From Streptomyces sp. SCUT-3 (GTDB lineage Bacteria > Actinomycetota > Actinomycetes > Streptomycetales > Streptomycetaceae), in NCBI RefSeq assembly GCF_014083985.1, contig NZ_CP046907.1, positions 5,900,501 to 5,964,500 of the forward strand: a stretch of 64,000 bases of DNA, in the 5' to 3' direction. Under the pieces are notes generated by a model. That model had not been told where the DNA came from. It did no database searches and saw nothing but the letters and a program-made list of their open reading frames with translations. The translations under genes were made by a program, and so were the position numbers. Each line of letters begins with the position of its first letter. Within the stretch, counting starts at the first letter, position 1. Shown here in pieces: positions 1 through 8,652 of the stretch.

Positions 1-41
1 TCGACGACGCCGGGGGGCAGCTGAGTGTGCTGAGTGGTCAT
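1..41 (-). CDS. 5' end of a leftward gene (partial)
   Basis: On the minus strand an ATG at 41-39 opens a frame (MTTQHTQLPPGVVD) that runs off the left edge without a stop. A GGAG about eight bases upstream on that strand is a fair ribosome binding site, and the non-coding stretch to its right fits a promoter. Only about 13 residues are visible, so no family can be named. Confidence 0.4.
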   Translation of the reverse strand, partial: MTTQHTQLPPGVV

Positions 42-617
42 GCTCGTACTCCGTTCCTGCGTCCCGCCGCTTCAGGGGCGGGAGCGGTCTCCCTCAACTT
101 CCCCCCGCACGGGGGAAACCGCCTTCCGAACGGGGGACGGGCAGGGCCGTTCGGAGTACCACTGACTCGATGGTGTGAACCGTGCGTACGGGCGGGCCGG
201 GGCCCCGCCGAGGAGAGGGGGGAGAGGCCCTGCCGGATCCCCGGCCGCGGGCCGCCGGACGGAACCTGTGCCCGGTCGGTCTCCGAGGCGCGGTCGTGGG
301 ACGCCGCCGGCAGCGCGAGGACCTTGCCGAGCTGCTCGCGCGCCCCTTCGTCGGCGATGGTTCCGTCCGCGCCGGTGTGGCCGAGCACCGTCCGCAGCGT
401 GGCCTCCGCACCCCGCCCCCGGCCGGGGGGCGGCCGCGTTGACCCGGGCGGCCCGGTGCTCCGTAGGATTTCCGGGGACTCCGGGGGACCCGAACCGCAC
501 GGCCCGGGGGCGGTGCGCGCGCCCTGCGGCGCGCGGCCCGTCCGGCGTCTCCGTCCCGTACCGGGCGGGGTCGTGGGGCGTGGCACGGGCCCGCCGCACG
601 CCATCGGGAAGGATGCG
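42..617. other. Intergenic region with inverted repeat 126-154
   Basis: About 570 bases separate the leftward partial gene from the APH gene. The arms CCGAACGG (126-133) and CCGTTCGG (147-154) form a perfect 8-bp inverted repeat with a 13-base spacer, placed where an operator for the leftward gene could be. A frame on the minus strand around 430-250 reads a little like protein but has no convincing start or family. I see no other gene. Confidence 0.3.
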
Positions 618-1562
618 ATGACCGCCGACCGAACACGCCGCCGGCTCCAGGTGCCCGCAGCGCTGGCCGCCTCGCTGGCCGAGGACGGCCGGCGGGCCTG
701 GGCCGAGGCGCTGCCCGATCTGGCCGAGCGGTTTCTGGACCGCTGGGACCTGCGCCCGGACGGCCCTGCCATGCACGGTGCCGTGGCGCTGGTCCTCCCG
801 GTCCTGCGGCCGGACGGCACCCCCGCCGTCCTCAAGCTCCAGCCCGTCGACGAGGAGACCCGCGGCGAGCCCGCCGCCCTGCGCACGTGGGGCAACCGCC
901 TCGCCGTCGGCCTCCTCGACCACGACCCCGCCACCGGGACCATGCTCCTGGAACGCCTCGACGCTTCCCGGACGCTGGAGACGGTGCCGGACGGCATGCG
1001 GGCCCTGCGCGTCCTGTCGGAACTCCTCGCCCGGCTGACCGCGTCCCCGGCTCCTCCCGGTCTGCCGGGGCTGGCCGACATCGCACAGGACATGCTCGAC
1101 CGGTCGCCCGGCAGCGCGGACCGCCTGGCGGACCCGGCCGACCGGCGCCTGCTCGCCGCCTGCGCCGCCGCGACGAGGGAGGTGATGGACGAACCCGGCG
1201 ACCGCCTCCTGCACTGGGACCTCCACTACGCCAACGTCCTCGCCCCGCTCCCCGGGACGCCGGTGCAGGGGCGGGCCGACTGGGTCGCCATCGACCCCAA
1301 GCCCCTCGCCGGCGACCCCGGGTTCGAACTGCTGCCCGCCCTGCGCAACCGCTGGGACGACGTCGCCGGCGCCGCGGACGTCCCCCGGGCGGTGCGCCGC
1401 CGCTTCGACCTCATGACCGAGGTGGCGGGACTCGACCGCCGCCGCGCCGCCGCGTGGACCCTCGCCCGCGTCCTGCAGGACGCGCTCTGGGACATCGAGG
1501 ACGGGGCCACCGCGCTCGACGAGCAGCAGACCGCGGTCGCCGAGGCGCTGCTCGGGGGATGA
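618..1562 (+). CDS. Aminoglycoside/hydroxyurea phosphotransferase family protein (APH(6)-like)
   Basis: This 314-residue protein has the kinase C-lobe of the streptomycin 6-kinase/hydroxyurea kinase group. The catalytic loop reads LLHWDLHYANVL (H-x-D...N) and is followed by the metal-binding segment WVAIDPKPLAGDPGFE. Family members phosphorylate aminoglycosides or related small molecules with ATP in the cytoplasm. The ATG at 618 follows GGAAGGA closely, and codon usage upstream of it looks non-coding although the frame stays open. It stands alone between a non-coding stretch and the convergent PucR-type regulator. The substrate cannot be told from sequence: many actinomycetes carry such kinases without measurable resistance, so resistance is only a possibility. 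Confidence 0.85.
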   Translation: MTADRTRRRLQVPAALAASLAEDGRRAWAEALPDLAERFLDRWDLRPDGPAMHGAVALVLPVLRPDGTPAVLKLQPVDEETRGEPAALRTWGNRLAVGLLDHDPATGTMLLERLDASRTLETVPDGMRALRVLSELLARLTASPAPPGLPGLADIAQDMLDRSPGSADRLADPADRRLLAACAAATREVMDEPGDRLLHWDLHYANVLAPLPGTPVQGRADWVAIDPKPLAGDPGFELLPALRNRWDDVAGAADVPRAVRRRFDLMTEVAGLDRRRAAAWTLARVLQDALWDIEDGATALDEQQTAVAEALLGG

Positions 1563-1632
1563 CGGCGACCCCGGCGACCCCGGCGGGCCCGGCGGGCCCG
1601 GTGGCCCCGGCTCCCGGCCGCCCGGCACCTTC

Positions 1633-2955
1633 TCAGGCGGGCCGGCTGCGGGCGCACTCCAGGGCGAACAGGACGGTGGCGGCCTCCGCGGGCCTGACGG
1701 GGTGGTAGCCGGTGAGTTCGGCGAACCGGCCCAGCCGCTTGAGCACCGTGTTGCGGTGGCAGTACAGCGTGCGGGTGGTCTCGGTGATCGACCCGGTCGC
1801 GCAGTAGGCGGTGACGGTCTCCACCAGGCGTTCCCGGTCGTGCGGTGCCAGGGGTTCCAGCCCGGCGAGCACGGAGTCGGCCAGGACGTCGGCGAACGGG
1901 CCCAGTCGGGCGGCGGCCACCGGCATCCACGCGTCCTCCGGGCGGACCGGCCCGTCCGCCCGGCCGTCCATGGTCGCCGCGACCGCCTCGGCGACCCGCA
2001 CGGCGTCGGGGACGCGGGACAGGCCGCGCGCCACCGGGCCGACCGCGCACGCCACCCCGTCCAGCCACGGCTCCGGCACGGCGTGCGCCCCGTGCGGCAG
2101 TTGGACCACGAGCACCAGCATGCCGTTGTGCTGCTGCAGGTGGGACACCCGGCCCGTCAGCCGCGCGGAGACCGCCCGGCGCATCTTCTGCTGGGAGTCG
2201 GGGTGCGCCACCGCGACGGCGAAGTCCGACTGGGCGCCCACCTGCAGCAGGGTCGCGGCCTGGGCGACGAGCTGCTGGTCGCGGCCGTCCGAGGACAGCA
2301 GCCTGCCCATGAGCGCGGTCCGCTCCCGCTCCTGCTCGCGGGCGAGCACGGCGACCTGGTCCAGGTAAGCGGCGTGCACGTGCACCGTGTGGAACTCCAC
2401 GGCCTCCCACACCCGCACCGCGCCCCGGGTCAGCTGCGTCAGCTCCGCCGGTCCGGTGCGTTCCAGGAACGCGGTCCACAGCACGCGGAAGTCCATGCGC
2501 ACCGCCTGCAGCAGCCGCTCGAGGGGCATGCCCTGGCGGGCCCGGCGGCGCCCGAGCCGTTCGGGGACCCCGCGCTGCTCCTCGGACAGCGGCAGGCCGC
2601 CGATCAGGCGCAGGAGCAGCTCGAAGCAGTCGCGGGCGGTCTCGCGCAGGTCGTCGGGGGCGACGGTGGTGCCGTCGTAGCCCTCCAGGGCGGTGACCTC
2701 GGTGAGGTAGCGCCCGACGAGGGTGTCCAGGTCGTCGAGGCAGGTGCGGACCAGGGCGCGCAGTTCCGGGGAAACGGGCGCTCCCGTGCCCGGCGCCGCG
2801 GGGGCGGGCGGCACGGAGAGGGCGGCGGGGTCGGCGGCCTCGGTGGAGTCGGTGGGGACGACGGAGGCGGCGGGGTCGGTGGGGTCGACGGGGTCGGAGG
2901 GGCCCGCCGGGGCGGGGCGGGGAGTGTCGGAGACCGGCGGAGTGTGCATGTGCAC
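1633..2955 (-). CDS. PucR/CdaR-family transcriptional regulator
   Basis: A 440-residue regulator. The first 70 residues are a low-complexity Pro/Ala/Thr/Asp tail. A long middle region resembles the N-terminal sensing and GGDEF-like part of PucR/CdaR proteins, and the C-terminus carries the PucR helix-turn-helix (ETTRTLYCHRNTVLKRLGRF, near residues 393-412). Related regulators activate purine, allantoin or urea catabolism. It is transcribed divergently from the urease-like operon with about 117 bases between the starts, which makes it the obvious candidate controller. The start is a GTG at 2955, with an in-frame ATG at 2949 as alternative; neither has a strong ribosome binding site. The overlapping words TGTGCATGTGCACA at 2943-2956 are near-palindromic and could be part of an operator. 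Confidence 0.85.
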   Translation of the reverse strand: MHMHTPPVSDTPRPAPAGPSDPVDPTDPAASVVPTDSTEAADPAALSVPPAPAAPGTGAPVSPELRALVRTCLDDLDTLVGRYLTEVTALEGYDGTTVAPDDLRETARDCFELLLRLIGGLPLSEEQRGVPERLGRRRARQGMPLERLLQAVRMDFRVLWTAFLERTGPAELTQLTRGAVRVWEAVEFHTVHVHAAYLDQVAVLAREQERERTALMGRLLSSDGRDQQLVAQAATLLQVGAQSDFAVAVAHPDSQQKMRRAVSARLTGRVSHLQQHNGMLVLVVQLPHGAHAVPEPWLDGVACAVGPVARGLSRVPDAVRVAEAVAATMDGRADGPVRPEDAWMPVAAARLGPFADVLADSVLAGLEPLAPHDRERLVETVTAYCATGSITETTRTLYCHRNTVLKRLGRFAELTGYHPVRPAEAATVLFALECARSRPA

Positions 2956-3072
2956 ATTGTGGGGGCTCGGAGGGAGAGCATTTCGTCATTGTTCACCGCC
3001 ACTCCACCCGGCATGGTGTGTGCATGCCCTCGCACGGTCACCGGACCGTGCGCGTTCCCGAGGGGGATTCCC

Positions 3073-3651
3073 ATGCACCTGACCCCGCGCGAGCAGGAGA
3101 GGCTCACCCTCTTCTCCGCGGCCGGGCTCGCCCGCCGCCGGCTGGCGCGCGGCGCGCTGCTCGGCGCGACGGAGGCCGTCGCCCTGGTGTGCGACGAGAT
3201 CCTGGAGGCGGCCTGGGACGGCACCCCTCTGGAGGCCGTCGTCGAACTCGCCCGGGACGTCGTCCCGCGGGAGCGGCTGCTGCCGGGCGTCGCGGAGGCC
3301 GTGCCCGCGATCCAGGTCGAGGCGCTGTTCCCGCACGGATCCTCCCTGGTGCACGTCGACGAGCCGTTCGGCCCCGCGGACCCGGCCGGGCCCGGCGGGG
3401 TGCTGGTCGCCGAGGGGGACGTGGAGCTCGCCCCCGGCCGCCCCCGCACCGAACTGCGGGTCGTCAACCGGGGCCGCCGACCGGTGTGGGTGTCCTCCCA
3501 CTTCCCCCTGGAGGAGGCCAACGCCGTGCTGGAGTTCGACCGGGCGGCCGCCCGCGGGCACCGGCTGGACGTCCCCGCGGGGACGTCGGTGCGGTTCGAC
3601 CCCGACGAGCCCCGGACCGTCACCGCGGTGGCACGAGGAGGAGAGCGATGA
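3073..3651 (+). CDS. ureAB: Urease gamma/beta fusion subunit
   Basis: A 192-residue fusion of the two small urease subunits. Residues 1 to about 95 match urease gamma (LTPREQERLTLFSAAGLARR, then VALVCDEILEAAWDG), and the rest matches urease beta (LVHVDEPFG, ending in VSSHFPLEEAN and the RFDPDEPRTV beta-strand region). The small subunits scaffold the alpha subunit. The ATG at 3073 follows AGGGGGA. The gene overlaps the alpha-subunit gene by ATGA. The family identity is clear; function as a true urease is uncertain because no ureDEFG maturation genes are adjacent. Confidence 0.9.
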   Translation: MHLTPREQERLTLFSAAGLARRRLARGALLGATEAVALVCDEILEAAWDGTPLEAVVELARDVVPRERLLPGVAEAVPAIQVEALFPHGSSLVHVDEPFGPADPAGPGGVLVAEGDVELAPGRPRTELRVVNRGRRPVWVSSHFPLEEANAVLEFDRAAARGHRLDVPAGTSVRFDPDEPRTVTAVARGGER

Positions 3652-5336
3652 GCCGGATGTCCCGGCGCGCGTACGCGTCCCTGTACGGCCCGACCACCGG
3701 GGACCGGATCCGGCTCGCCGACACCGACCTGTGGGTGCGGGTCGAGGCCGACGACACCGAGCCCGGCGAGGAGATGCTGGGCGGCTGCGGCAAGACCGCC
3801 CGCGACGGACTGCTGGTGGCCGGCCGCGCCCCGCGCGACAGCGCACTGGACATGGTGGTCCTCGGCGTCGTCGTCATCGACCCGCTGATCGGCGTCCGCA
3901 AGACCAACATCGGCATCAAGGACGGCCGGATCGTCGGCATCGGCCGGGCGGGCAACCCGCACACCGCCGACGGGGTGGAACTGGTCGTCGACTCCCACAC
4001 CGCGATGGTCACCGGCGAGGGGATGATCGCCACGCCGGGCGTGGTGGACTCCCACGTCCACCTGTCCAGCCCCGAGGTGGTGCCCGCGGCCCTGGCGGCC
4101 GGCGTGACCTCGCTGGTCGGCATGGGCATCGGCGGGGTGTGGGACGTGGGCGCCAACCCCGCCCACAACCTGCACAGCCTCATCGAGGGCTGGCGCGACA
4201 CCCCGGTCAACGTGGCCTTCCTGGCCCGCGGCTCCTCCTCCTCGCAGGAGCTGCTGGAACGCGCGGTCCTCGCCGGGGCCGGCGGCTTCAAGATCCACGA
4301 GGACTGGGGGGCCACCCCCCGGATCGTCGACACCTGCCTGGGCGTGGCAGAGCAGGCCGACCTGCCGGTGGCCCTGCACACCGACACCCTCAACGAGTCC
4401 GGCTACCTGGCCGACACCCTCTCGGCCACCCGCTGCCGCACCGTGCACGCCTACCACGTCGAGGGCGGCGGCGGGCACCCCGACCTGCTGGAGATCGTCT
4501 CCCAGCCGCACGTGCTGCCCTCCTCGACCACGCCGACGCTGCCGCTGACCCCGGCCACCGTCGCCGAGCTGCTGCCGATGACGCTGACCGTCCACCGCGG
4601 CCACCACGGCCTCGACAGCGACCTCTCGATCGCCGCCGGGCGGGTGCGCGAGCACGCCGTTGCCGCGGAGAACGCCCTGCACGACCTGGGCGCGATCAGC
4701 ATCGTCAACTCCGACTCCATGGGCATGGGCCGCATCGCCGAGACCGCCCGCCGAACCTGGCAGCTGGCCCACGTCCAGGCCCACCTGGCCGGGGAGGCCG
4801 GCCCGGACGCGGACAACAACGCGCGGGTGCTGCGCTACCTCGCCAAGATCACGCTGAACCCGGCCGTCGCCCACGGCATGGCCGCCGAGGTCGGCTCCCT
4901 GCGCCCCGGGCGCCTCGCCGACATCGTGCTGTGGCGCCCGGCGACCTTCGGCGCCCAGCCCGAACTGGTCCTGAAGTCCGGCTTCGTGGCCTGGGGCCTG
5001 TCCGGCTCCGGGTCCGGCTCCACGCGGCTGACCCAGCCGCGGGTGATGCGGCCCTACTTCGGCGGACTGGGCGGGGCGCCGCGCAGGCTGTCCACGGTCT
5101 TCGTCTCCCGGGAGTGCCTGGACGACAGTGCCGCGGCCGGAGCCCTGCCCCGGGGGGTGCGCTACACGGCGCTGCGCGACAGCCGCGGCCTGACCCGGGC
5201 CGACATGGTCGCCAACACCGCCGTGCCGCACGTGCAGGTGCCCACCACCCCCGACGCGGTGCTGGTCGACGGCCGGCCGGTCCCCGTCCACCACGCCGCC
5301 GAACTGCCCCTGACCCGGCTGCAGAACCTGGCCTGA
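3648..5336 (+). CDS. ureC: Urease alpha subunit (non-canonical)
   Basis: This 562-residue protein aligns along its length with the nickel-dependent catalytic subunit of urease. Metal and substrate ligands are present: H136 and H138 (SHVH), K215 (the carbamylated lysine in GGFKIHEDWG), H217, H244 (VALHTDTLNESG), H270, and D356 (NSDSMGMGR). On the mobile flap the catalytic His is kept (H316 in TVHRG), but the neighbouring Cys of classical ureases (C319 in Klebsiella numbering) is valine (V315) and the following residues differ strongly. It is coupled to the gamma/beta gene by ATGA and followed by an amidohydrolase and a transporter, with no nickel-chaperone genes. It could hydrolyse urea with accessory proteins encoded elsewhere, or act on another ureido compound. 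Confidence 0.88.
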   Translation: MSRMSRRAYASLYGPTTGDRIRLADTDLWVRVEADDTEPGEEMLGGCGKTARDGLLVAGRAPRDSALDMVVLGVVVIDPLIGVRKTNIGIKDGRIVGIGRAGNPHTADGVELVVDSHTAMVTGEGMIATPGVVDSHVHLSSPEVVPAALAAGVTSLVGMGIGGVWDVGANPAHNLHSLIEGWRDTPVNVAFLARGSSSSQELLERAVLAGAGGFKIHEDWGATPRIVDTCLGVAEQADLPVALHTDTLNESGYLADTLSATRCRTVHAYHVEGGGGHPDLLEIVSQPHVLPSSTTPTLPLTPATVAELLPMTLTVHRGHHGLDSDLSIAAGRVREHAVAAENALHDLGAISIVNSDSMGMGRIAETARRTWQLAHVQAHLAGEAGPDADNNARVLRYLAKITLNPAVAHGMAAEVGSLRPGRLADIVLWRPATFGAQPELVLKSGFVAWGLSGSGSGSTRLTQPRVMRPYFGGLGGAPRRLSTVFVSRECLDDSAAAGALPRGVRYTALRDSRGLTRADMVANTAVPHVQVPTTPDAVLVDGRPVPVHHAAELPLTRLQNLA

Positions 5337-5454
5337 ACGCGCCGCCGCGCCGCCGCGCGGCCCGGCCGCGGCTGCCGCGCGGCCCGGCCGCGATGCCGCT
5401 CCCGTCCCCTCCCACCGCTCCCGCCCACTCGCCCGCACACCCGAAAGCCGACGC

Positions 5455-7155
5455 ATGCTCGACCTGAAACTGCGCAACGCCCGCATCCGCACGGTGGACG
5501 ACGACCGGCCGCACGCCCGCACCCTGGGCGTCCTGCACGGCCGCGTCGTCGGCCTCGACGAGGACGTCGAGGGCCTGCCGTCGCGCACCGTGCTGGACTG
5601 CCGCGGCGCCGTCGCCGTCCCCGGCTTCGGCGACGCCCACAACCACATGGCGTGGTTCGGCCAGTCCCTGGACGAGCTCGACCTGGAGCCTGCGGCCACC
5701 GTCGAGGAGGTGTACGACGCCGTCGCACGCCGGGCCGCCGCCCTGCCGGCCGACGCCTGGATCGTGGGCTCCGGCTACGACGACACCGTCCTGGGCGCCC
5801 ACCCGCACCGCCACGGCCTGGACCGGGCCGCGGGCGGGCGGGCGGTGTGGCTCAAGCACCGCTCCGGCCACATGTGCACGGTCAGCAGCCGGGTGCTGCA
5901 CCTCGCCGGGGTGCTGGACGGCCGCGCCGACGCCCCCGAGGGCGGGGCCGTGGTGCGCGACGCCGACGGCGCCCCCACCGGACTCCTCCAGGAACGCGCC
6001 CAGGAACTGGTCACCGCCCTGGTCATGCCCTACCCGGTGGACGGCCTGGCCGACGCCCTGGGCCGGGCCAGCGCCGTCTACGCCGCCGAGGGGCTCACTC
6101 ACGTCGTCGAGGCCGGCATCGGCCTCGGCCTGATCGGCCGCAGCCCCGTCGAGGCCGCCGCCTACCAGCTGGCCCGCGAACGCGGCACCCTGCTCAACCG
6201 GGTCGAGCTGATGGTCGCCGCGGACAACATGCACCCCCTGCGCGCCCACGCCGACGACGCCATCGCCACCGGCATCGACCTTGGGCTGCGCACCGGCTTC
6301 GGCGACGACCGGCTGCGGATCGGCCCGATGAAGATCTGGCTGGACGGCTCCCTGATCGGCCGCACCGCGGCGGTCTCCGAGCCCTTCTGCGGGCACGCCC
6401 ACGGCGGCGCCGTCCTCCAGGACGACCCGGGGCGCATGCGCCGCCTGGTGGTCGACGCCCATCGCGCCGGCTGGCGGGTGGCCGCCCACGCCATCGGCGA
6501 CAGCGCCGTCGACCTGGCGCTGGACGCCTTCGCCGAGGCCCAGCGCCTCGCCCCGCGGGCCGACGTGCGGCACCGCGTCGAGCACTCCGGGGTCGTCCGC
6601 CCCGACCAGCTCGACCGCTACGCCGAGCTCGGCGCGGTACCGGTGCCCCAGCCGCGGTTCCTGCACGCCGTCGGCGACGGCATGGCCCGCAGCCTCGGGC
6701 CCGAGCGCACCCGGTGGATGTACCGCCACCGGTCCTTCCTGGACCGGGGGGTCCGCGTCCCGGGCAGCTCCGACCGGCCGGTCGCCCCGGGCGCCCCGCT
6801 GCTCGGCATGCAGTCCATGGTCGAGCGCCTCAGCCGCGACGGCGTCGTCCTCGCCCCCGACGAGCGGGTGAGCGCCGAGCAGGCCCTGCGCGCCTACACG
6901 GTCGACGCGGCCTGGGCCAGCCACGACGAGCACCGCCGCGGCAGCATCACGCCGGGCAAGTACGCCGACTTCGTCCTGCTGTCCGACGACCCCGTCACCG
7001 TCGGCAGCGGTCGGATCGGGGCCCTGGACGTCCTCGCCACCTTCGTGGAGGGCGAGTGCGTCCACGGCTCCGGCACCCTGGGGGACGTCACAGCAGTGAC
7101 AGGTCCCCTCCCCACGGCCGGATCCCCGCGGCCGCACGCAAGGAGACACGGATGA
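5455..7155 (+). CDS. YtcJ-type amidohydrolase (amidohydrolase family 3)
   Basis: A 566-residue metal-dependent hydrolase of the YtcJ/N-substituted formamide deformylase group. It shows the metal-binding HxH (GFGDAHNHMAWFG, near residue 62), the KIWLDGSLIGRTA segment, a conserved His in WRVAAHAIGDSAVD, the RVEHSGVV motif, and the SSDRPVAPGAPLLGM loop containing the Asp. Family members hydrolyse C-N bonds of amides, carbamates or cyclic amides. It starts 118 bases after the urease alpha gene and overlaps the transporter gene by ATGA, so it is probably in the same operon. The reasonable inference is that it acts before or after the urease-like enzyme on an imported nitrogen compound. The last 25 residues, rich in Pro and Arg, lie beyond the usual domain. 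Confidence 0.85.
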   Translation: MLDLKLRNARIRTVDDDRPHARTLGVLHGRVVGLDEDVEGLPSRTVLDCRGAVAVPGFGDAHNHMAWFGQSLDELDLEPAATVEEVYDAVARRAAALPADAWIVGSGYDDTVLGAHPHRHGLDRAAGGRAVWLKHRSGHMCTVSSRVLHLAGVLDGRADAPEGGAVVRDADGAPTGLLQERAQELVTALVMPYPVDGLADALGRASAVYAAEGLTHVVEAGIGLGLIGRSPVEAAAYQLARERGTLLNRVELMVAADNMHPLRAHADDAIATGIDLGLRTGFGDDRLRIGPMKIWLDGSLIGRTAAVSEPFCGHAHGGAVLQDDPGRMRRLVVDAHRAGWRVAAHAIGDSAVDLALDAFAEAQRLAPRADVRHRVEHSGVVRPDQLDRYAELGAVPVPQPRFLHAVGDGMARSLGPERTRWMYRHRSFLDRGVRVPGSSDRPVAPGAPLLGMQSMVERLSRDGVVLAPDERVSAEQALRAYTVDAAWASHDEHRRGSITPGKYADFVLLSDDPVTVGSGRIGALDVLATFVEGECVHGSGTLGDVTAVTGPLPTAGSPRPHARRHG

Positions 7156-8483
7156 GCAAGAACGACCAGGCCACCGCCGCCGCCCCGCCGGGTTCCGCGG
7201 TCGTGGTCACCGGCCAGGACGCGGGGCGCGTCGCCTTCGCCGCCTTCGTCGGCACGGCGCTGGAGTGGTACGACTACTTCCTGTTCGGCACCGCCGCGGC
7301 CATCGTCTTCAACCGCCTGTACTTCACCACCCTGGACCCGGCCGCGGCCACCCTCGCCGCCTTCGCCACCTTCGGCGTCGGCTTCGCCGCCCGCCCGGTC
7401 GGAGCGCTGATCTTCGGCTGGCTCGGCGACCGCATAGGCCGCCGCCCCGCGCTGCTGATCACCGTGGTGATGATCGGCGCGGCCACCGGACTGATCGGCC
7501 TGCTGCCCGGCTACGAGGCCATCGGCGTGGCCGCGCCGCTGCTGCTGGTGCTGCTGCGCCTGCTGCAGGGCATCGCGGTCGGCGGGGAGTGGGGCGGCGC
7601 GGTCACCCTGGCCGTCGAGCACGCCCCGCCAGGCCGGCGCGAGCGGTACGCGGCCCTGCCGCAGGTCGGCTCGCCCGTCGGCACCCTGATGTCCTCCGGC
7701 GTCTTCGCCCTGGTCCTCCTGCTGCCGTCCGAGTCCTTCGACGCCTGGGGCTGGCGCATCCCCTTCCTCCTCGCCTTCCCGCTGCTGATCGTCGCGGTCT
7801 ACATCCGCCGCAGGGTGGAGGAGTCGCCGCTGTTCGACGAGATGCTCAAGCAGGACGAGCGCGCCAAGGTCCCCGCCCTGGAGGTCTTCCGCACGGCCTG
7901 GGGCAGGCTGCTGGTCGCCATGGCGTCGGCGGTGCTGGGCGTCGGCGGCTTCTACATACTGACCACCTTCATGATCAGCTACGGTGCCGACACCCTGGGG
8001 CTGTCCCGCACCCTGATGGTCAACGGCACCCTGGTCGCGGCGGTCGTCGAGATCGCGGTGATCCTGGTCGTCGGACGGATGGCGGAGCGCCTCGGCGCGG
8101 GACGCGTGACCCTCTGGGGCGGCCTGGCCACCGCCGCGCTCGCCTTCCCGGTCTTCTGGATGGTCGACACCAGGAACCCCGTCCTGGTCGTCCTGGCCAT
8201 GGCCCTCGGCATCGCCTTCCTGTCCGTCGCCTACGCAGTCTCCGGCGCCCTGCTGGCCGAGCTGTTCCCGGCCCGCCTGCGCTACAGCGGCGTGGCCCTG
8301 GCCTACAACCTCGCGGGCGCCCTCACCGGCTTCCTGCCGTTCGCGGCCACCGCCCTGCTGGACGTCGGCGGCGGCGCCTCCTGGCCCGCGGCCCTGCTCC
8401 TGATGGGGCTGTCGCTGATCACCGCCCTCGGCGGCTTCCTCGGGCAGCGGATGCGCGTGAAGGACAACGTCGTCGCCGCCTGA
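7152..8483 (+). CDS. MFS transporter, metabolite:H+ symporter (MHS) family
   Basis: A 443-residue protein with about 12 hydrophobic segments and MHS-family hallmarks: the opening TALEWYDYFLFG, the MFS signature GWLGDRIGRRPAL between helices 2 and 3, the GIAVGGEWGGA motif in helix 4, and a central cytoplasmic loop (RRRVEESPLFDEMLKQDERA). Known members carry shikimate, alpha-ketoglutarate, proline/betaine and similar acids with protons. Coupling to the amidohydrolase (ATGA overlap, AGGAGA ribosome site) suggests it imports the substrate or exports the product of the urease-like pathway. It is the last gene before a strong hairpin. Confidence 0.9.
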   Translation: MSKNDQATAAAPPGSAVVVTGQDAGRVAFAAFVGTALEWYDYFLFGTAAAIVFNRLYFTTLDPAAATLAAFATFGVGFAARPVGALIFGWLGDRIGRRPALLITVVMIGAATGLIGLLPGYEAIGVAAPLLLVLLRLLQGIAVGGEWGGAVTLAVEHAPPGRRERYAALPQVGSPVGTLMSSGVFALVLLLPSESFDAWGWRIPFLLAFPLLIVAVYIRRRVEESPLFDEMLKQDERAKVPALEVFRTAWGRLLVAMASAVLGVGGFYILTTFMISYGADTLGLSRTLMVNGTLVAAVVEIAVILVVGRMAERLGAGRVTLWGGLATAALAFPVFWMVDTRNPVLVVLAMALGIAFLSVAYAVSGALLAELFPARLRYSGVALAYNLAGALTGFLPFAATALLDVGGGASWPAALLLMGLSLITALGGFLGQRMRVKDNVVAA

Positions 8484-8510
8484 CCGCACCCCCGCCCGCA
8501 CCCCCTCCCG

Positions 8511-8549
8511 CGGCCGCGGGCCCCGGCATCCGCCCGGGGCCCGCGGCCG
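8511..8549 (+). terminator. Strong hairpin after the urease-like operon
   Basis: A perfect 16-bp GC-only stem (8511-8526 paired with 8534-8549) with a 7-base loop lies 27 bases after the transporter stop. There is no clear T-run, which is usual for actinobacterial terminators. It also lies downstream of the convergent gene at 8653, so it may serve both. Confidence 0.7.
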
Positions 8550-8652
8550 TTCCCGTGCGCGGTGCCGGGGAGGCTCCGGCCCCGCCGGATCCAGTGCCCG
8601 TCGTCACCGGTGTCGGCCCTGCGCGGCCCGAGGGCCCCGTTCGGTCGGAGGG

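Noticed and set aside
1226-2989. Long minus-strand frame overlapping the PucR-type gene
   Set aside because: It is rich in Arg, Pro and Ala and overlaps the well-supported regulator in another frame.
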